From the NCBI RefSeq assembly GCF_008802365.1, contig NZ_VZQZ01000011.1, positions 62,001-126,000 of the forward strand: 64,000 bases of DNA, in the 5' to 3' direction. The first letter of the stretch is position 1. Each line of letters opens with the position of its first letter. Made by a program: the position numbers and the translations under genes. Positions 16,330 through 25,982 of this stretch are shown piece after piece. The notes under the pieces were generated by a model. That model did not search any database. It saw only the letters and a program-made list of their open reading frames with translations, and was not told where the DNA came from. The stretch comes from Oryzomonas japonica (GTDB lineage Bacteria; Desulfobacterota; Desulfuromonadia; Geobacterales; Pseudopelobacteraceae).

Positions 16330-18051
16330 TTATTGCCTGAGGATGCCGAATTTCCTCATCCGGGCGCGAAGCGTGCTGGCGTTGAGGCCGAGGAGCGTCG
16401 CCGCCCCGTTCTTTCCCTCGATGCGCCAACCGGTTTTCTGGAGCACCTGGAGGATGTGGTCGTGTTCCAGATCGGCGAGGGCTTTGATCTCCTGCCCTTG
16501 TATCTCACCTTGTTTCCGAAACGTATCGAAGCGGTCCACCACCTGGAGTGCGTTCCCCTGGCTGGTGATTACCGCACGTTCGATGACATTTTCCAGCTCC
16601 CGCACGTTGCCGGGCCAGTGGTATCCCTGGAGGGCGGCCATGGTCTCCTTTGATACGGCCTCTATCCTTTTGCCCATCTTCTTGTTGAATTTGGCAATGA
16701 AATGATTGACGAGCAGCGGGATGTCTTCCGTGCGCTGCCGGAGCGGCGGGATGGTGATGGGGAACACATTGAGCCGGTAGAACAGGTCTTCCCGAAACCT
16801 GCCGTTCTTGATCTCTTCTTCCAGATTCCGGTTGCTGGCCGCGATGATCCGGACATTGGTCTTGATGGTGCGGGGGCTGCCCAACCGCTCGAATTCCCCC
16901 TCCTGAATGACCCGGAGCAGCTTGCTTTGCAACTCCAGCGGCATCTCGCCAATTTCGTCGAGGAAAATGGTGCCGCCGTCGGCCAGCTCGAAGCGCCCCA
17001 TCTGCCGGGCGTGGGCTCCGGTAAAGGCGCCCTTCTCCCGCCCGAAGAGTTCGCTTTCGATGAGGTTCGCCGGCAGCGACGTGCAGTTGACCGTTATCAT
17101 CGCCCGGTCCTTGCGGGCGCTGTGGCTGTGGATGGTGCGGGCGACCACCCCCTTGCCGGTGCCGGTCTCGCCAAGGAGAAGCACCGTCGCGTCCATGGGT
17201 GCAACCTGTTCGACCCGGAAGAAGACATACGATATGGCGTCGCTTTGGCCGATGATATCGCCAAAATTATTGCCCTGGGATGCCTCCTGCTGCAGGTAGA
17301 TGTTCTCGGCCTGGAGCCGGTCCTTCAGCTGTTTTATTTCCGCATAGGCATCCTGGAGCGACGCTTCCGACTTCTTGCGTTCGTCTATCTCCTCCGTGAG
17401 CTGTTCATTGGCCCTGACCAACTCACCGGTTCGCTCACCTATGATGACCTCCAGGTTGTCGTGCGCCTTTTTCAGCTCCGCTTCCAGTTGTTTGCGGACC
17501 GTGCCGTCAACGATGGAGGTAAGGATGCAACCGGCCTTGTTTTCAATGGCGACGGCGACGCTCTGAAGTTGCCCCTGGATCACCGCACCGTCTTTTCCCG
17601 TAAGGCCGATCTCGCAGCGCAGCATCACCTGCCGTTGCATGACCAATTGGAGGTGATTGGAAAAAATCGCCCTTCCGTCCGCATCGGCAATAAAACTGAT
17701 AAACGGCTTATTGACCAGTTGTCGCTTCTCCATCCCCAGCAGTCTGGCTCCGGTGAGGTTTACCTCCCGAATCACCCCGTAGGCGTCGAAAGTGAAATAG
17801 CCGACAGGAGCATAGTCATAGAGTTCGGCATACTTGTCCCGCGACAGCTCAAGCTCGTCCTGGGCCCCGCGTAACTCGGCATTCTGCATCTCCAGTTCGA
17901 TCTGGTGGACCTCCAGCTCATGGTCGCGCCTCTGCATCTCCACCTCGCTCCGTGGCGAATGCACTCCATCCGGTTTCGCCTGCAACCGCTCTTCGGCATG
18001 GCGACGCAGTTCGGCGGCAGTCGACGTTTTTTTGTCCTTAGTGGTTGCCAT
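16330..18051 (-). CDS. PAS-domain sigma-54 activator (enhancer-binding protein)
   Basis: A 573-residue regulator. Residues 1-75 are charged helix; a PAS domain follows (about 78-195, starting [16 protein letters not shown]), then a coiled coil (200-260) and an AAA+ domain (about 270-500) with [10 protein letters not shown], the sigma-54-contacting GAFTGA loop and DEIGEMP. The C-terminal helix-turn-helix is Fis-like: [20 protein letters not shown]. There is no receiver domain, so the PAS region is the likely input. It starts 2 nt after the CheB-CheR gene, so the two proteins probably form a pathway. It lies next to copies B and E of the upstream activator site and is the best candidate to bind them. 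Confidence 0.9.
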   Translation of the reverse strand: MATTKDKKTSTAAELRRHAEERLQAKPDGVHSPRSEVEMQRRDHELEVHQIELEMQNAELRGAQDELELSRDKYAELYDYAPVGYFTFDAYGVIREVNLTGARLLGMEKRQLVNKPFISFIADADGRAIFSNHLQLVMQRQVMLRCEIGLTGKDGAVIQGQLQSVAVAIENKAGCILTSIVDGTVRKQLEAELKKAHDNLEVIIGERTGELVRANEQLTEEIDERKKSEASLQDAYAEIKQLKDRLQAENIYLQQEASQGNNFGDIIGQSDAISYVFFRVEQVAPMDATVLLLGETGTGKGVVARTIHSHSARKDRAMITVNCTSLPANLIESELFGREKGAFTGAHARQMGRFELADGGTIFLDEIGEMPLELQSKLLRVIQEGEFERLGSPRTIKTNVRIIAASNRNLEEEIKNGRFREDLFYRLNVFPITIPPLRQRTEDIPLLVNHFIAKFNKKMGKRIEAVSKETMAALQGYHWPGNVRELENVIERAVITSQGNALQVVDRFDTFRKQGEIQGQEIKALADLEHDHILQVLQKTGWRIEGKNGAATLLGLNASTLRARMRKFGILRQ

Positions 18052-18053
18052 CG

Positions 18054-20693
18054 TCAGCCTCCCGCCTTTAGCAGAGCCGCGAGCCGCGCATTCTCGGCGC
18101 GCAGTTCGGTCTCGGACCGCTTGAAAGCGGTTATGTCCGCAAAGGTGATCACCACGCCGCCGATCACGTCCGCCATGGTGCGGTAGGGCATGATGCGCAC
18201 CGAAAACCAGCGCCCGTCGGTGGCGGCGATCTGCTTCTCCGAAAAGACCAGCGTCCGCAGCACCTCCTGCGCCTCATCCATCATGCCGGGATAGCACAGG
18301 TCGCTGGCGATGTCGCTGAGCGGCCGCCCCACATCGCCCGGGAGGAGTTTGAAGAGCTTGTCCGCGCCGCTGGTGAAGCGTCGGACATGGAGTTTGCCGT
18401 CCAGGAACACGGTGACGATCTCCGTGCTGTTGAGCAGGTTCCTCATGTCGTCGTTCACCCGCGCAAGATCGTCCATTTTGGACTGCTGTTCGGCATTGAC
18501 CGTCTGCAACTCCTCGTTCAGGGACTGCATCTCTTCCCGGGAGGTGGTCAACTCTTCGTTGGTGGATTGCAGCTCCTCGTTGGTGGATTGCAACTCCTCA
18601 TTGGTGGATTTGAGTTCTTCCTGGGAGGATTGCATCTCCTCGCGGGTCGTCTGGAGCGCTTCGCGCAGTTGCTGAAGTTCCTGTTCCAACTCCGCAACCC
18701 GGGAACTGCCGGCGGTCGCGGCCCTGGAGCGTCCCGGCGTTTTTTTCTCCTGAGGTGGCGCCACGTCGTTGAAAACGATCATCACCATACCCCGCAGCGC
18801 CTCGGGCTCTTCGATCGCCCGGACCGTGATATCGACGTTCTGGGAGCCGCCGCCCACCTCGACCTTGAGCCCCGCGACAACGATCGCCTCTTTTTGGCGC
18901 AGCGCCTTCTGGAAGGCGGTGCCCAGATCGAAGCGGAGCCCTTCGCGGGCCATGGCGAAGATATTCCAGTTGGCCTTGCCGGCCGCCGGCTCCAGATATT
19001 TGCCGGTCCGGCCGCTGATATAAAGGATATCGCCCTTGTCGTTGGTCAGCACGGCAGGCGGGGAAAAGTGCTGAAGGAGCAGTTGGTCGGCAAGGGATTG
19101 GAGATTGGCGGCGGGTTTCGGCATCATTAGTTCCTTGTGCGCTCCCGGTTCCAGGTGCGTGAATGTGGCGGGAAACGCGAGCGGTTCGGTGCGCAGGACG
19201 GATTCGCGCCGCCGGAAGAGTCTCGACTTGATGTTCAGCGCTGCGAAGAGGTCGGTGTAGGTGCTGATGCTTTCCGCGCTCCCCAAAAACAGGACCCCGT
19301 CCGGGTTCAGGCTGTAGTGGAAGAGCGGCAGGACTCTCTTTTGCAGCTCCGGCGTCAGGTAGATGAGAAGGTTGCGGCAGATGAGGATGTCCAGCTTGGT
19401 AAAGGGAGGGTCCATGATGAGGTTCTGGGTGGCGAAGGTGACCATCTCGCAGATCTCCTTGCCGACCCGGTAACCGTTTCCCTCCTTGATGAAAAAGCGG
19501 CGCAACCGTTCAGGGGAGACATCGGCGGCGATGTTGTCGGGATAGAACCCCTGGCGGGCCTTGTCGATGGCATCCCGGTCCAGGTCGGTGGCAAAGATCT
19601 GCAGTTTGAAGTTCTCTGCGGGTCCGACCAGCTCCAGTGTTTCCTTGAAGGCAATGGCCAGGGAATACGCCTCTTCGCCGGTCGAGCAGCCAGCCGACCA
19701 GGCCCGCAGCGTCCCGTTGGCAGGGCGGGCCGCCAGGAGCGCCGGAAGGACCGCGCCCTGCAACTGCTCCCAGGCCGCCGGGTCGCGGAAAAAACTGGTC
19801 ACGCCGATCAGAAGTTCCTTGAAGAGCAGTTCCACCTCCTGGGGGTTCTCCTGAAGGTAGCGGACGTAGGCGGCGATCCTGTCGATCTGGTGAATGCCCA
19901 TGCGCCGTTCGATGCGGCGGTAGACGGTGCTCCTCTTGTACATCGAGAAGTCATGGCCGGTCTTGGTCCGCAGCAGTATCAGGACCTTCTCCAGGGCGCT
20001 TTGGTCCTTCTCCTCCAGCGGGAGTTCGGCCTTGGAGATGAGGAGGACATGGCGAAGATAGTCGTCGATCTTTCCGGGCAATTCCTCGGCCGGGGCCACC
20101 AGATCGGCCAGCCCGGCATCGATGGCGCTCCTGGGCATGCTGTCGAATTTTGCCGAGGAGGGCTCCTGCACCAGCGCCAGTCCCGCCTTTTCCTTGATGG
20201 CCCGCAGCCCCATCGTGCCGTCGGAACCCATGCCGGAGAGAATCACGCCGATGCTCTGTTCCTGCCGGTCTTCGGCCAGGGATCGGAGGAAAAAATCGAT
20301 GGGGAGGCGCAGGCCCCGGGGAGCCGTCGGCTCGAACAGGTACAGTGTGCCGTGCATAATGGACATATCCCTGTTGGGGGGGATCACGTAGACGCAGTTC
20401 GGTTTGACCCGCATCCGGTCCCTGACCTGGAACACCGCCATCCCGGTGGCACGCTGGAGTAGTTCGGGCATGATCCCCTTGTGGGTCGGGTCCAGGTGTT
20501 GGATGATGACGAAGGCCATGGCGCTGTTTGCCGGAACACGCCCCAGGAACTGTTCCAAAGCCTCCAGCCCGCCGGCCGAAGCGCCGATGCCCACGATGGG
20601 GAACAGGGGGCGTTCCTGTTGGGAAGGGGTGGCTGTTGGAGCGGTTACGGCCGTTTTCTTAACGCTTTTTGCCGGGCTGGGTTGTTTTTTCAT
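18054..20693 (-). CDS. CheB-CheR fusion with coiled coil and PAS domain
   Basis: An 879-residue signalling protein. The CheB methylesterase domain (about 30-215) keeps the catalytic Ser (GIGASAGG), His (IQHLDP) and Asp (SGMGSDG). The CheR methyltransferase domain (about 220-490) has the SAM motif [20 protein letters not shown]-like stretch (about 550-650) is followed by a long heptad coil of STNEELQ repeats and a final PAS (about 755-865). No Shine-Dalgarno site is seen before the ATG. Proteins of this architecture usually act in non-flagellar signalling; co-transcription with the sigma-54 activator suggests it modulates that regulator. Confidence 0.9.
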   Translation of the reverse strand: MKKQPSPAKSVKKTAVTAPTATPSQQERPLFPIVGIGASAGGLEALEQFLGRVPANSAMAFVIIQHLDPTHKGIMPELLQRATGMAVFQVRDRMRVKPNCVYVIPPNRDMSIMHGTLYLFEPTAPRGLRLPIDFFLRSLAEDRQEQSIGVILSGMGSDGTMGLRAIKEKAGLALVQEPSSAKFDSMPRSAIDAGLADLVAPAEELPGKIDDYLRHVLLISKAELPLEEKDQSALEKVLILLRTKTGHDFSMYKRSTVYRRIERRMGIHQIDRIAAYVRYLQENPQEVELLFKELLIGVTSFFRDPAAWEQLQGAVLPALLAARPANGTLRAWSAGCSTGEEAYSLAIAFKETLELVGPAENFKLQIFATDLDRDAIDKARQGFYPDNIAADVSPERLRRFFIKEGNGYRVGKEICEMVTFATQNLIMDPPFTKLDILICRNLLIYLTPELQKRVLPLFHYSLNPDGVLFLGSAESISTYTDLFAALNIKSRLFRRRESVLRTEPLAFPATFTHLEPGAHKELMMPKPAANLQSLADQLLLQHFSPPAVLTNDKGDILYISGRTGKYLEPAAGKANWNIFAMAREGLRFDLGTAFQKALRQKEAIVVAGLKVEVGGGSQNVDITVRAIEEPEALRGMVMIVFNDVAPPQEKKTPGRSRAATAGSSRVAELEQELQQLREALQTTREEMQSSQEELKSTNEELQSTNEELQSTNEELTTSREEMQSLNEELQTVNAEQQSKMDDLARVNDDMRNLLNSTEIVTVFLDGKLHVRRFTSGADKLFKLLPGDVGRPLSDIASDLCYPGMMDEAQEVLRTLVFSEKQIAATDGRWFSVRIMPYRTMADVIGGVVITFADITAFKRSETELRAENARLAALLKAGG

Positions 20694-20878
20694 AATATGT
20701 GAGTATATCAGCTATTTCATTAAATGCACCAACAAGGTAGATGAACAACAAATCAGTGCGGAGCGGCTAAAGCCGGGTGATCACGAAAAAACCGATAGCG
20801 TCCCCCAATTCCCTTGGGATAGCCCGACCGGATGCTACGCCGCTCTGTCAGATGGTCGAGTTCCCCTACAACGAATTC

Positions 20879-20910
20879 CTTCATATGTGGCGGTTCCGCC
20901 AAATGTTGCG
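20879..20910. promoter_or_regulatory. Upstream activator site, copy E
   Basis: CTTCATATGTGGC (20879-20891), GGTTCC, GCCAAATGTTGCG (20898-20910). It ends 96 bp before promoter E and lies in the divergent gap between the CheB-CheR gene and the hydrolase gene, so it may serve both directions; no sigma-54 promoter is seen on the CheB-CheR side. Confidence 0.7.
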
Positions 20911-21006
20911 GTTGACCTCAGCATTCCGCACATCCCTGGTCCGCTTCTCATGGGCTAATATTCCGTTATTAAAGGACAAGTCCAGTCCTGTGATTCTTTT
21001 GGTTCT

Positions 21007-21021
21007 TGGCAGGCTCCTTGC
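21007..21021 (+). promoter_or_regulatory. Sigma-54 promoter (copy E) for the hydrolase-mlaA genes
   Basis: TGGCAGG-CTCC-TTGC with correct spacing. The start would be near 21033, giving a leader of about 117 nt that contains a short ORF. Confidence 0.75.
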
Positions 21022-21074
21022 GTTTACCTGCTGGTCTGGATACGCTCATCTCACCCATTGGTGAGGAAATCATC

Positions 21075-21128
21075 ATGGAGACCATAAATGAACGTGATCG
21101 GAATCACGGTAATCATCGTTCCCGCTGA
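21075..21128 (+). CDS. Possible 17-residue leader peptide
   Basis: ATG at 21075 behind a GAGGAAATC site encodes METINERDRNHGNHRSR, then TGA at 21126-21128, 21 bp before the hydrolase start. It is the first frame of the sigma-54 transcript. The unit parallels the 21-residue ORF in front of the KaiC operon, though the sequences are unrelated. Translation is not proven. Confidence 0.35.
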   Translation: METINERDRNHGNHRSR

Positions 21129-21149
21129 AAATGCACTGGAGGCATCCGC

Positions 21150-22421
21150 ATGACGCACCTGAGACTGCTGTTCATCGTCTGCCTCGTCCTGTTGCCCGTG
21201 TCGGGCCTTGCTGCGGACGACGGCTACGGCTACCCGATCACCGGCTCCTATGAGGCGTCTATCATCGGCACCCCGGCAAACCTCATTCCCGAGTTTCCCG
21301 CAAAGATGAACGTGAGGCAACTCGTACTCGATGTCTTCCCGGATCGGAAGAAGCCGCCGATCTTTTTTTACGACAAGGGGCTGCGCTGCATCTTCGCCTA
21401 CCAGAAACAGAAGGCTCCGCTGATCTTTCTGATCGGCGGCGCCGGAGCCAACGAACAGACCCCCAGGCTTTTGACCATGGCGAAGGCTTTCTACCAGGCC
21501 GGCTTCCACGTCATCACCCTGCCATCGCCGACCCTTGCGAATTTTATCATCTCCGCCTCCCAAAATAGCGTTCCCGGAGATCTGACCGAGGATGCGGTCG
21601 ATCTGTACCGGGTGATGGAGACCGCCTGGAAACGGGTCAAAGGGGACGTCGAGGTCACCTCTTTCAATCTGTGCGGCTATAGCCTGGGGGCCAGCGAGTC
21701 CGCCTTCGTGGCCAAGCTGGACGAGGAGCGCCTGGTCTTCAATTTCCGTAAGGTGCTCATGATCAATCCCCCGGTAAGCCTCTACAATTCGGTGACCAGG
21801 ATCGAGGATATGCTGAAGCAGATCCCCGGAGGCCCCAAGAAACAAGGCTACTTTTTCAACAGGATGTTGACCAAGTCCAGCCAGTTCTATCGCTATGGCA
21901 ATTTCATCGCCATCAACGAAGACTTTCTCTACTCGATCTACGCGGAGAAGCTGTTCTCCACCTCGGAAACCGCCGGGCTGATCGGGCTTTCCTACCGCAT
22001 CGGCATGGCCGGCATGATCTTTTCCTCCGACGTGATGACCAACAGCGGCTACGTCGTGCCCAAGAACCGGGTGCTGACTCCCACGGATTCCATTTTCGAC
22101 TATTTCCTTGTCTCTACCCATCTGAGTTTCTTCGACTATTTCAACGAATACTTCTTTCCCCACTTCCAAAAACAGCGGCCGGGGCTCACCAAACAAGCGC
22201 TCATCGACTCCCTGAGCCTTAAGAGCATCGAGGGATACCTGACGTCGTCCGCCAAGTTCGGCGTGATGACCAACGAGAACGACTTCATCCTGACCAAGGC
22301 GGAACTTGGCTACCTGCGGCAACTCTTCGGCGAGCGGGCCAAGATCTACCCGCGCGGCGGGCATCTGGGCAACCTGGAATATAAAGATAACCTGGCCTAT
22401 ATGACCGCATTTTTCAAATGA
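21150..22421 (+). CDS. Exported alpha/beta-hydrolase-like protein
   Basis: A 423-residue protein with signal peptide (LLFIVCLVLLPVSGLAA) and an alpha/beta-hydrolase core: LIFLIGGAGANEQTP (oxyanion region), then the nucleophile elbow LCGYSLGASES with Ser, and a late His in PRGGHLGNLEY as the probable catalytic His. A GGAGG site precedes the ATG. It lies 16 bp upstream of the MlaA lipoprotein gene, so a lipid or acyl-ester substrate in the periplasm is a reasonable guess. No closer family recognised. Confidence 0.7.
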   Translation: MTHLRLLFIVCLVLLPVSGLAADDGYGYPITGSYEASIIGTPANLIPEFPAKMNVRQLVLDVFPDRKKPPIFFYDKGLRCIFAYQKQKAPLIFLIGGAGANEQTPRLLTMAKAFYQAGFHVITLPSPTLANFIISASQNSVPGDLTEDAVDLYRVMETAWKRVKGDVEVTSFNLCGYSLGASESAFVAKLDEERLVFNFRKVLMINPPVSLYNSVTRIEDMLKQIPGGPKKQGYFFNRMLTKSSQFYRYGNFIAINEDFLYSIYAEKLFSTSETAGLIGLSYRIGMAGMIFSSDVMTNSGYVVPKNRVLTPTDSIFDYFLVSTHLSFFDYFNEYFFPHFQKQRPGLTKQALIDSLSLKSIEGYLTSSAKFGVMTNENDFILTKAELGYLRQLFGERAKIYPRGGHLGNLEYKDNLAYMTAFFK

Positions 22422-22437
22422 TAAGGGGGATGCTGTG

Positions 22438-23223
22438 ATGACTGTCATCCGATATCAGATATGCCGGGCAATCACCAGCCTGGTGCTTGCGCTGTCTCTT
22501 GCCGGGTGTGCTGCAACCGGGGCGAATACCCGGGCCGAGGTGCCGCCGATGCATTCTATCGACGCAGTCAAGGACCAGCGTTTCGCCGAGGTCGGTGACC
22601 CCTGGGAAGGGTTCAACCGGAGCATGTACCGCTTCAACTTCTACTTCGACAAATATCTGTTCCTCCCGGTGGTTACCGGCTACGAGTTCATCACCCCCAC
22701 CTTTCTCCAGAAACGGATCTCCAGCTTCTACAACAACATCGGAGAGGTCAAGAGTCTCACCAACAGCCTGTTCCAGCTCAAGGGGGTCGAGTCCGCGACA
22801 ACGCTGGGCCGGTTCGTGACCAACAGTACCCTGGGGCTTGGCGGCCTGTTCGATCCGGCCACCTCGTTCGGCCTGGAGCGGCACGACGAGGATTTCGGCA
22901 AGACCCTTGGCTACTGGGGGGTGGATTCCGGGCCCTACCTGGTGCTGCCGATCTTCGGCCCGTCGTCCGTGCGCGACGCGGGAGGGCTCGCCGTGGACAC
23001 CGGCATCACGTACGGGATCTACACGGCGATCGATCCGTTCGGCAACGTCAACGACGGGTTCATCTATGATTACGGTATCGTGGCTCTGGACGAGATCGAT
23101 GCGCGACATCAGCAGAGTTTTCGCTACTATGAGAGCGGCTATCCCTTCGAGTACTACATGGTTCGCTTCTTCTACCATGAGAAACGGGAAATCGAGGCCG
23201 GCAAGCCGCTTGCCACGGAGTAA
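22438..23223 (+). CDS. mlaA: MlaA (VacJ) family outer-membrane lipoprotein
   Basis: A 261-residue protein with a lipoprotein signal ending LSLAGC. The MlaA signature is clear: DPWEGFNRSMYRFNFYFD, KSLTNSLFQLKG, and LGYWGVDSGPYLVLPIFGPSSVRDAGG. MlaA removes mislocalised phospholipid from the outer leaflet of the outer membrane. A GTG directly precedes the ATG; the ATG at 22438 is preferred for its spacing to AGGGGG. No mlaBCDEF is visible here. It follows the hydrolase closely and precedes the acyl-ligase fusion. Confidence 0.9.
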   Translation: MTVIRYQICRAITSLVLALSLAGCAATGANTRAEVPPMHSIDAVKDQRFAEVGDPWEGFNRSMYRFNFYFDKYLFLPVVTGYEFITPTFLQKRISSFYNNIGEVKSLTNSLFQLKGVESATTLGRFVTNSTLGLGGLFDPATSFGLERHDEDFGKTLGYWGVDSGPYLVLPIFGPSSVRDAGGLAVDTGITYGIYTAIDPFGNVNDGFIYDYGIVALDEIDARHQQSFRYYESGYPFEYYMVRFFYHEKREIEAGKPLATE

Positions 23224-23305
23224 TGGGAGGCGGCAGTACGTATTTGGGCTCTCTCGTTGGGTCTGAATAGATACCAATGGTGCGTCATTGATCGAAGGAG
23301 TATCT

Positions 23306-25780
23306 ATGCGGACATTGATCGACCTGTTCGGGACGTTCGGGGCCCTGGGCGATAAGACCGCCTTCGTGAACCGCACCGGTGTGCGGCGGCTCGTGGTTTC
23401 CTACCGGGAATTCCACGACCTCGCCCTGAGGATGGCCAACCTCCTGGCACAAAAGGGCGTGGTCCCGGGGGACCGGGTGCTCATCTGGGGCCCCAACTCC
23501 TCCTGGTGGGCGGTCGCCTACTGGGGGATCGTCGTGCGCGGCGCAATCGCCGTCCCGGTGGACTTCATGTCCGATTCGGCACGTGCGGATTCCATCCGCA
23601 ACCTCACGAACGCCACGATCGTTCTGCAGAGCCGGTTCAAGGCCGAACGAATGACCACTGCCGCATCTCTACTGCTGGAAGACCTTCCGTACCTGCTGGA
23701 AGACGTTCAGCCGATAGGGGAGATCGCTTCCGCCGCACCGGATGATACGGCGCAACTCATCTATACGTCAGGTACGACCGGCACCCCCAAAGGCGTCATC
23801 CTCAGCCATAAAAACCTGATCGCCAACCTGACCCAGATAAACACGCAGGTGCCGATCATCACCTCCCGGTTCACCTTCCTCTCCCTGCTCCCCTTATCCC
23901 ACATGTTCGAGCAGATGGGCGGCCTCTTCACGCCACTCTACCACGGAGCGGCCATCGTGTACCTGCGCACCCTCAAACCCTCAGCGATCATGGATGCGCT
24001 GGGGGAGGAAGACATCTACGTCATCATGTCCGTCCCCCGCCTCATGCAACTGCTCAAAACGACCATAGAACGGGAACTGGAGGAAAAACACCTCTTGGGG
24101 CTGTTCCGGTCCCTGGCGCGGCTCGCGGCAAGCTTTCCGAAGGAGGTCCGCCGGACCCTTTTCTTCCCGGTGCAGAAGAAGTTCGGCCGTAATTTCACCG
24201 TCTTCGTCTCCGGCGGCGCCCCCCTTGAGCCGGAGGTCTTCACGTTCTGGAGCAACATGGGGTTCACGGTCCTTGAGGGGTATGGCCTCACCGAGACCTC
24301 GCCCGTGCTCTGCGTCAACACCATGGAGCGCCAGGTGGCGGGTGCGGTCGGGCCGCCTCTGCCGGGTGTCCAGGTGAAGATCGAGGGGAAGGAGGTCCTG
24401 GCGCGCGGGGACAACATCTTTCCCGGCTACTATGAGAACGAGCAGGCCAGCCGGGACGCCTTCACGAGCGACGGCTGGTTTCGGACCGGCGACCTCGGGG
24501 AGATCGGCCCGGACGGTTGGCTGGTCATCAAGGGGAGGGAGAAGGAACTCATCGTCACCGGTTCGGGGGTCAACGTCTACCCCGACGAGCTGGAAGCGGT
24601 GCTGAACAAGGTCCCTGGGGTGAAGGAGTCGTGCGTCATCGGTGTCGAGAGGGGCGGCGGGGAAGAGGTGCACGCCGTACTGCTCCTGGACGGAAGCGGC
24701 AAAGCCCCTGAAGCAATCATCGGCCAGGCCAACAAGAGCCTGGACACGCTACAGAGGATCACCGGCTACACCATCTGGAACGAACCGGAATTCCCTAAAA
24801 CCACGACGCTCAAGATCAAAAAATTTGCGGTGAAGGAGGCGCTCAAAAAGGGCGTGGAGGGGGGCGAAGCAACCGCCAGCCGGGACAGCCTGCTCAACCT
24901 GCTCGCCAAGGTGACCGGCACCGGCACCGCGCAAATCCGCGAAGAATCGCTGCTCGTGACCGACCTGGGGCTTACCTCCATCGACCGGCTGGAATTGGTC
25001 AGTTTTCTGGAGCAGGAATACCGCCTCGATATCGATGACTCCCAGATCGGGCCGCAGACGCGCGTCTCGGACCTGCGCCAGATCATTACAAAACGGGAAA
25101 AAACGACCCGGCACGACCACTTCCGGCTCTGGACGAATACCAGCTTCTTTCAGGGGGTGCGGAGGGTATGGGACGCCCTGGTCCACTACCCCCTATTCCG
25201 AAGCTTCGCAACCCTTGAGGTGCGGGGCGGGGATAAGCTGGAAAAACTGGATGGCCCGGTGTTTTTCGTGGCCAACCACCTTAGCTACCTGGACCAGCCT
25301 GCCGTCATGTTCGCGCTTCCCCCGAAGATCCGTCCGAAATGCGCCACCGCCGCCTGGGCGGAATTTTTTTTCGGAGATTACCATGGGTTTGATCGAATCT
25401 GGAGGCGCTTGAGCTACGAGTACGCCACCGTGCTGTTCAACCTCTTCCCCCTGTCCCAATCCCAGGGATTCAGCGGCTCCCTCGGATATATGGGGAAGCT
25501 CGCAGATGCCGGCATCAACATCCTGATCTTCCCCGAAGGGGAGCATTCCAGGGACGGTAAACTGCATGACTTCCAAATGGGGCTGGGTATCATGGTCAAG
25601 GAGTTGGGGATTCCGGTCGTGCCCATAAAGATCAGCGGGACCGATCAGGTCCTTCCCCACGAGGCGCGTTTCCCCAAACGGGGCGCGGTGACGGTAACCT
25701 TCGGTGAGCCGCTGCGGTTTCGCTACGAGGAGCCGGCAGACATCGTGAAAATGACGCGCCAAGCGGTGATGGACCTCTGA
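23306..25780 (+). CDS. Acyl-ligase / acyl-carrier / acyltransferase fusion (Aas-like)
   Basis: An 824-residue three-module enzyme. Residues about 1-520 are an AMP-forming acyl ligase (YTSGTTGTPKG, GYGLTETSPV, GWFRTGDLGEIG, then the Lys-bearing KGREKELIVTGSG region). Residues about 545-610 look like an acyl carrier protein, with DLGLTSIDRLELV supplying the Ser. Residues about 640-824 are a PlsC acyltransferase with NHLSYLD (HX4D) and FPEGEHSRDG. It could activate a free fatty acid and load it onto a lysophospholipid. The ATG at 23306 follows AAGGAG. It sits 82 bp after mlaA, fitting phospholipid repair. Confidence 0.88.
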   Translation: MRTLIDLFGTFGALGDKTAFVNRTGVRRLVVSYREFHDLALRMANLLAQKGVVPGDRVLIWGPNSSWWAVAYWGIVVRGAIAVPVDFMSDSARADSIRNLTNATIVLQSRFKAERMTTAASLLLEDLPYLLEDVQPIGEIASAAPDDTAQLIYTSGTTGTPKGVILSHKNLIANLTQINTQVPIITSRFTFLSLLPLSHMFEQMGGLFTPLYHGAAIVYLRTLKPSAIMDALGEEDIYVIMSVPRLMQLLKTTIERELEEKHLLGLFRSLARLAASFPKEVRRTLFFPVQKKFGRNFTVFVSGGAPLEPEVFTFWSNMGFTVLEGYGLTETSPVLCVNTMERQVAGAVGPPLPGVQVKIEGKEVLARGDNIFPGYYENEQASRDAFTSDGWFRTGDLGEIGPDGWLVIKGREKELIVTGSGVNVYPDELEAVLNKVPGVKESCVIGVERGGGEEVHAVLLLDGSGKAPEAIIGQANKSLDTLQRITGYTIWNEPEFPKTTTLKIKKFAVKEALKKGVEGGEATASRDSLLNLLAKVTGTGTAQIREESLLVTDLGLTSIDRLELVSFLEQEYRLDIDDSQIGPQTRVSDLRQIITKREKTTRHDHFRLWTNTSFFQGVRRVWDALVHYPLFRSFATLEVRGGDKLEKLDGPVFFVANHLSYLDQPAVMFALPPKIRPKCATAAWAEFFFGDYHGFDRIWRRLSYEYATVLFNLFPLSQSQGFSGSLGYMGKLADAGINILIFPEGEHSRDGKLHDFQMGLGIMVKELGIPVVPIKISGTDQVLPHEARFPKRGAVTVTFGEPLRFRYEEPADIVKMTRQAVMDL

Positions 25781-25802
25781 AGCAGAAACTGAAAAGCGCT
25801 CG

Positions 25803-25919
25803 CCACGGAGGGCACAGAGGAAAAGCGGAGAGAACAAAACGAATGGATTCAGGTTTACCCCCCGAATCTGTAAAATATTGGTTTTGGGTTTCCTCCGCGA
25901 ACCTCCGCGTCCTCCGTGG
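25803..25919. repeat. 117-bp imperfect inverted-repeat element
   Basis: It begins CCACGGAGGGCACAGAGG and ends with the inverted version CCTCCGCGTCCTCCGTGG. The arms pair imperfectly over about 30 bp. It lies between convergently or tandemly read genes and looks like a palindromic intergenic repeat of the kind scattered in many genomes. Confidence 0.65.
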
Positions 25920-25982
25920 TTGATATTTTTGATTTTGCGCTTACAATCACCGGGTTGCCAGCTCTCTCAGAGGATACGCCGT

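Noticed and set aside
18480-18650. Regularly repeated 21-bp units that could be mistaken for a CRISPR or tandem DNA repeat
   Set aside because: They encode the STNEELQ coiled-coil heptads of the CheB-CheR protein and have no unique spacers.
20694-20800. A sigma-54 promoter facing the CheB-CheR gene from activator site E
   Set aside because: No GG-N10-GC pair with acceptable flanks on the minus strand at the right distance.
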